NCBI GenBank assembly: GCA_964368605.1
Contig: CAYJBP010000068.1
Coordinates: 1-13,481, forward strand
DNA length: 13,481 bases
Source of the DNA: CAYJBP01 sp964368605
GTDB lineage: Bacteria; Bacillota; Dehalobacteriia; UBA4068
Reading direction: 5' to 3'
Part shown: positions 13,467 through 13,481 of the stretch, in pieces
How positions within the stretch are numbered: the stretch's first letter is position 1
Layout of the letters: every line of letters starts with the position of its first letter
Notes under the pieces: generated by a model
Database searches by the model: none
What the model was told of the DNA's origin: nothing
The model's input: only the letters and a program-made list of their open reading frames with translations
Position numbers and translations under genes: made by a program

Positions 13467-13481
13467 CAAAAACGACCGCTA

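Larger units (their letters stand above)
12828..13481. other. Gene-free, repeat-rich region upstream of nadE
   Basis: This 654-bp stretch has no convincing gene on either strand. It is more AT-rich than the coding part and contains no GGCC in 12841-13481, a tetramer that is very common in the genes. It consists of several separate inverted repeats, listed individually, plus a G+T-rich tract. It must contain the promoter and leader of the nadE row, but no clear -35/-10 pair stands out. From memory, short hairpin sequences of this style recur between genes in clostridial genomes; that is not verified here. Confidence 0.7.

Noticed and set aside
13353..13478. Minus-strand open stretch of 41 codons at the right edge
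   Set aside because: It begins after a stop codon, has no ATG or ribosome binding site, and overlaps the palindromic repeat, so it is not supported as a gene end.

Overview
The window is a tightly packed chromosomal segment in which every complete gene lies on the minus strand. Several things point to a Bacillota (Firmicutes) host, probably a Clostridia-like lineage: strong AAGGAGG-type Shine-Dalgarno sites, moderate-to-low G+C, an FHA/SEDS/class B PBP cluster, an LtaS-type sulfatase and an MEP-pathway IspE. The assignment to class is inference. The window holds no rRNA, tRNA, phage, insertion sequence or CRISPR array that I can see.

In the direction of transcription (high to low coordinates), the window opens with about 650 bp without a gene (12828-13481). 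This stretch is a mosaic of short perfect inverted repeats plus a strongly G+T-skewed tract. A run of eight genes follows, with gaps of 27 bp or less or with short overlaps, and looks like one transcription unit. It contains nadE (NAD+ synthetase, 11097-12827), ispE (10205-11104), an LtaS-like membrane sulfatase (8060-10204), two tandem EamA/DMT transporters (7176-8051 and 6264-7148) and an orphan TRAP-type substrate-binding lipoprotein (5222-6247). It ends with an FHA-SEDS fusion of the FtsW/RodA/SpoVE family (3459-5198) and its partner class B penicillin-binding protein (2104-3459). After a 135-bp gap holding a palindrome come panB (1138-1968) and panE (154-1116), which make pantoate for pantothenate and CoA. 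A clear intrinsic terminator closes the unit at 108-138. The first 15 codons of another minus-strand gene may run off the left edge (1-46).

The genes supply cofactors (NAD, pantoate), the isoprenoid precursor route needed for undecaprenyl carriers (IspE), and envelope synthesis (SEDS polymerase, transpeptidase, and a possible phosphoglycerol-type transferase). The transporters have unknown substrates.

The most notable points are degenerate functional sites inside otherwise recognisable proteins. NadE carries a glutaminase domain in which two of the three catalytic positions appear to be lost. The FHA domain fused to the SEDS protein lacks most of the residues that read phosphothreonine. The TRAP binding protein has lost the usual ligand-binding arginine and has no permease genes beside it. 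The nadE leader has competing stem-loops that resemble a regulatory switch, but could simply be a nest of intergenic repeats.
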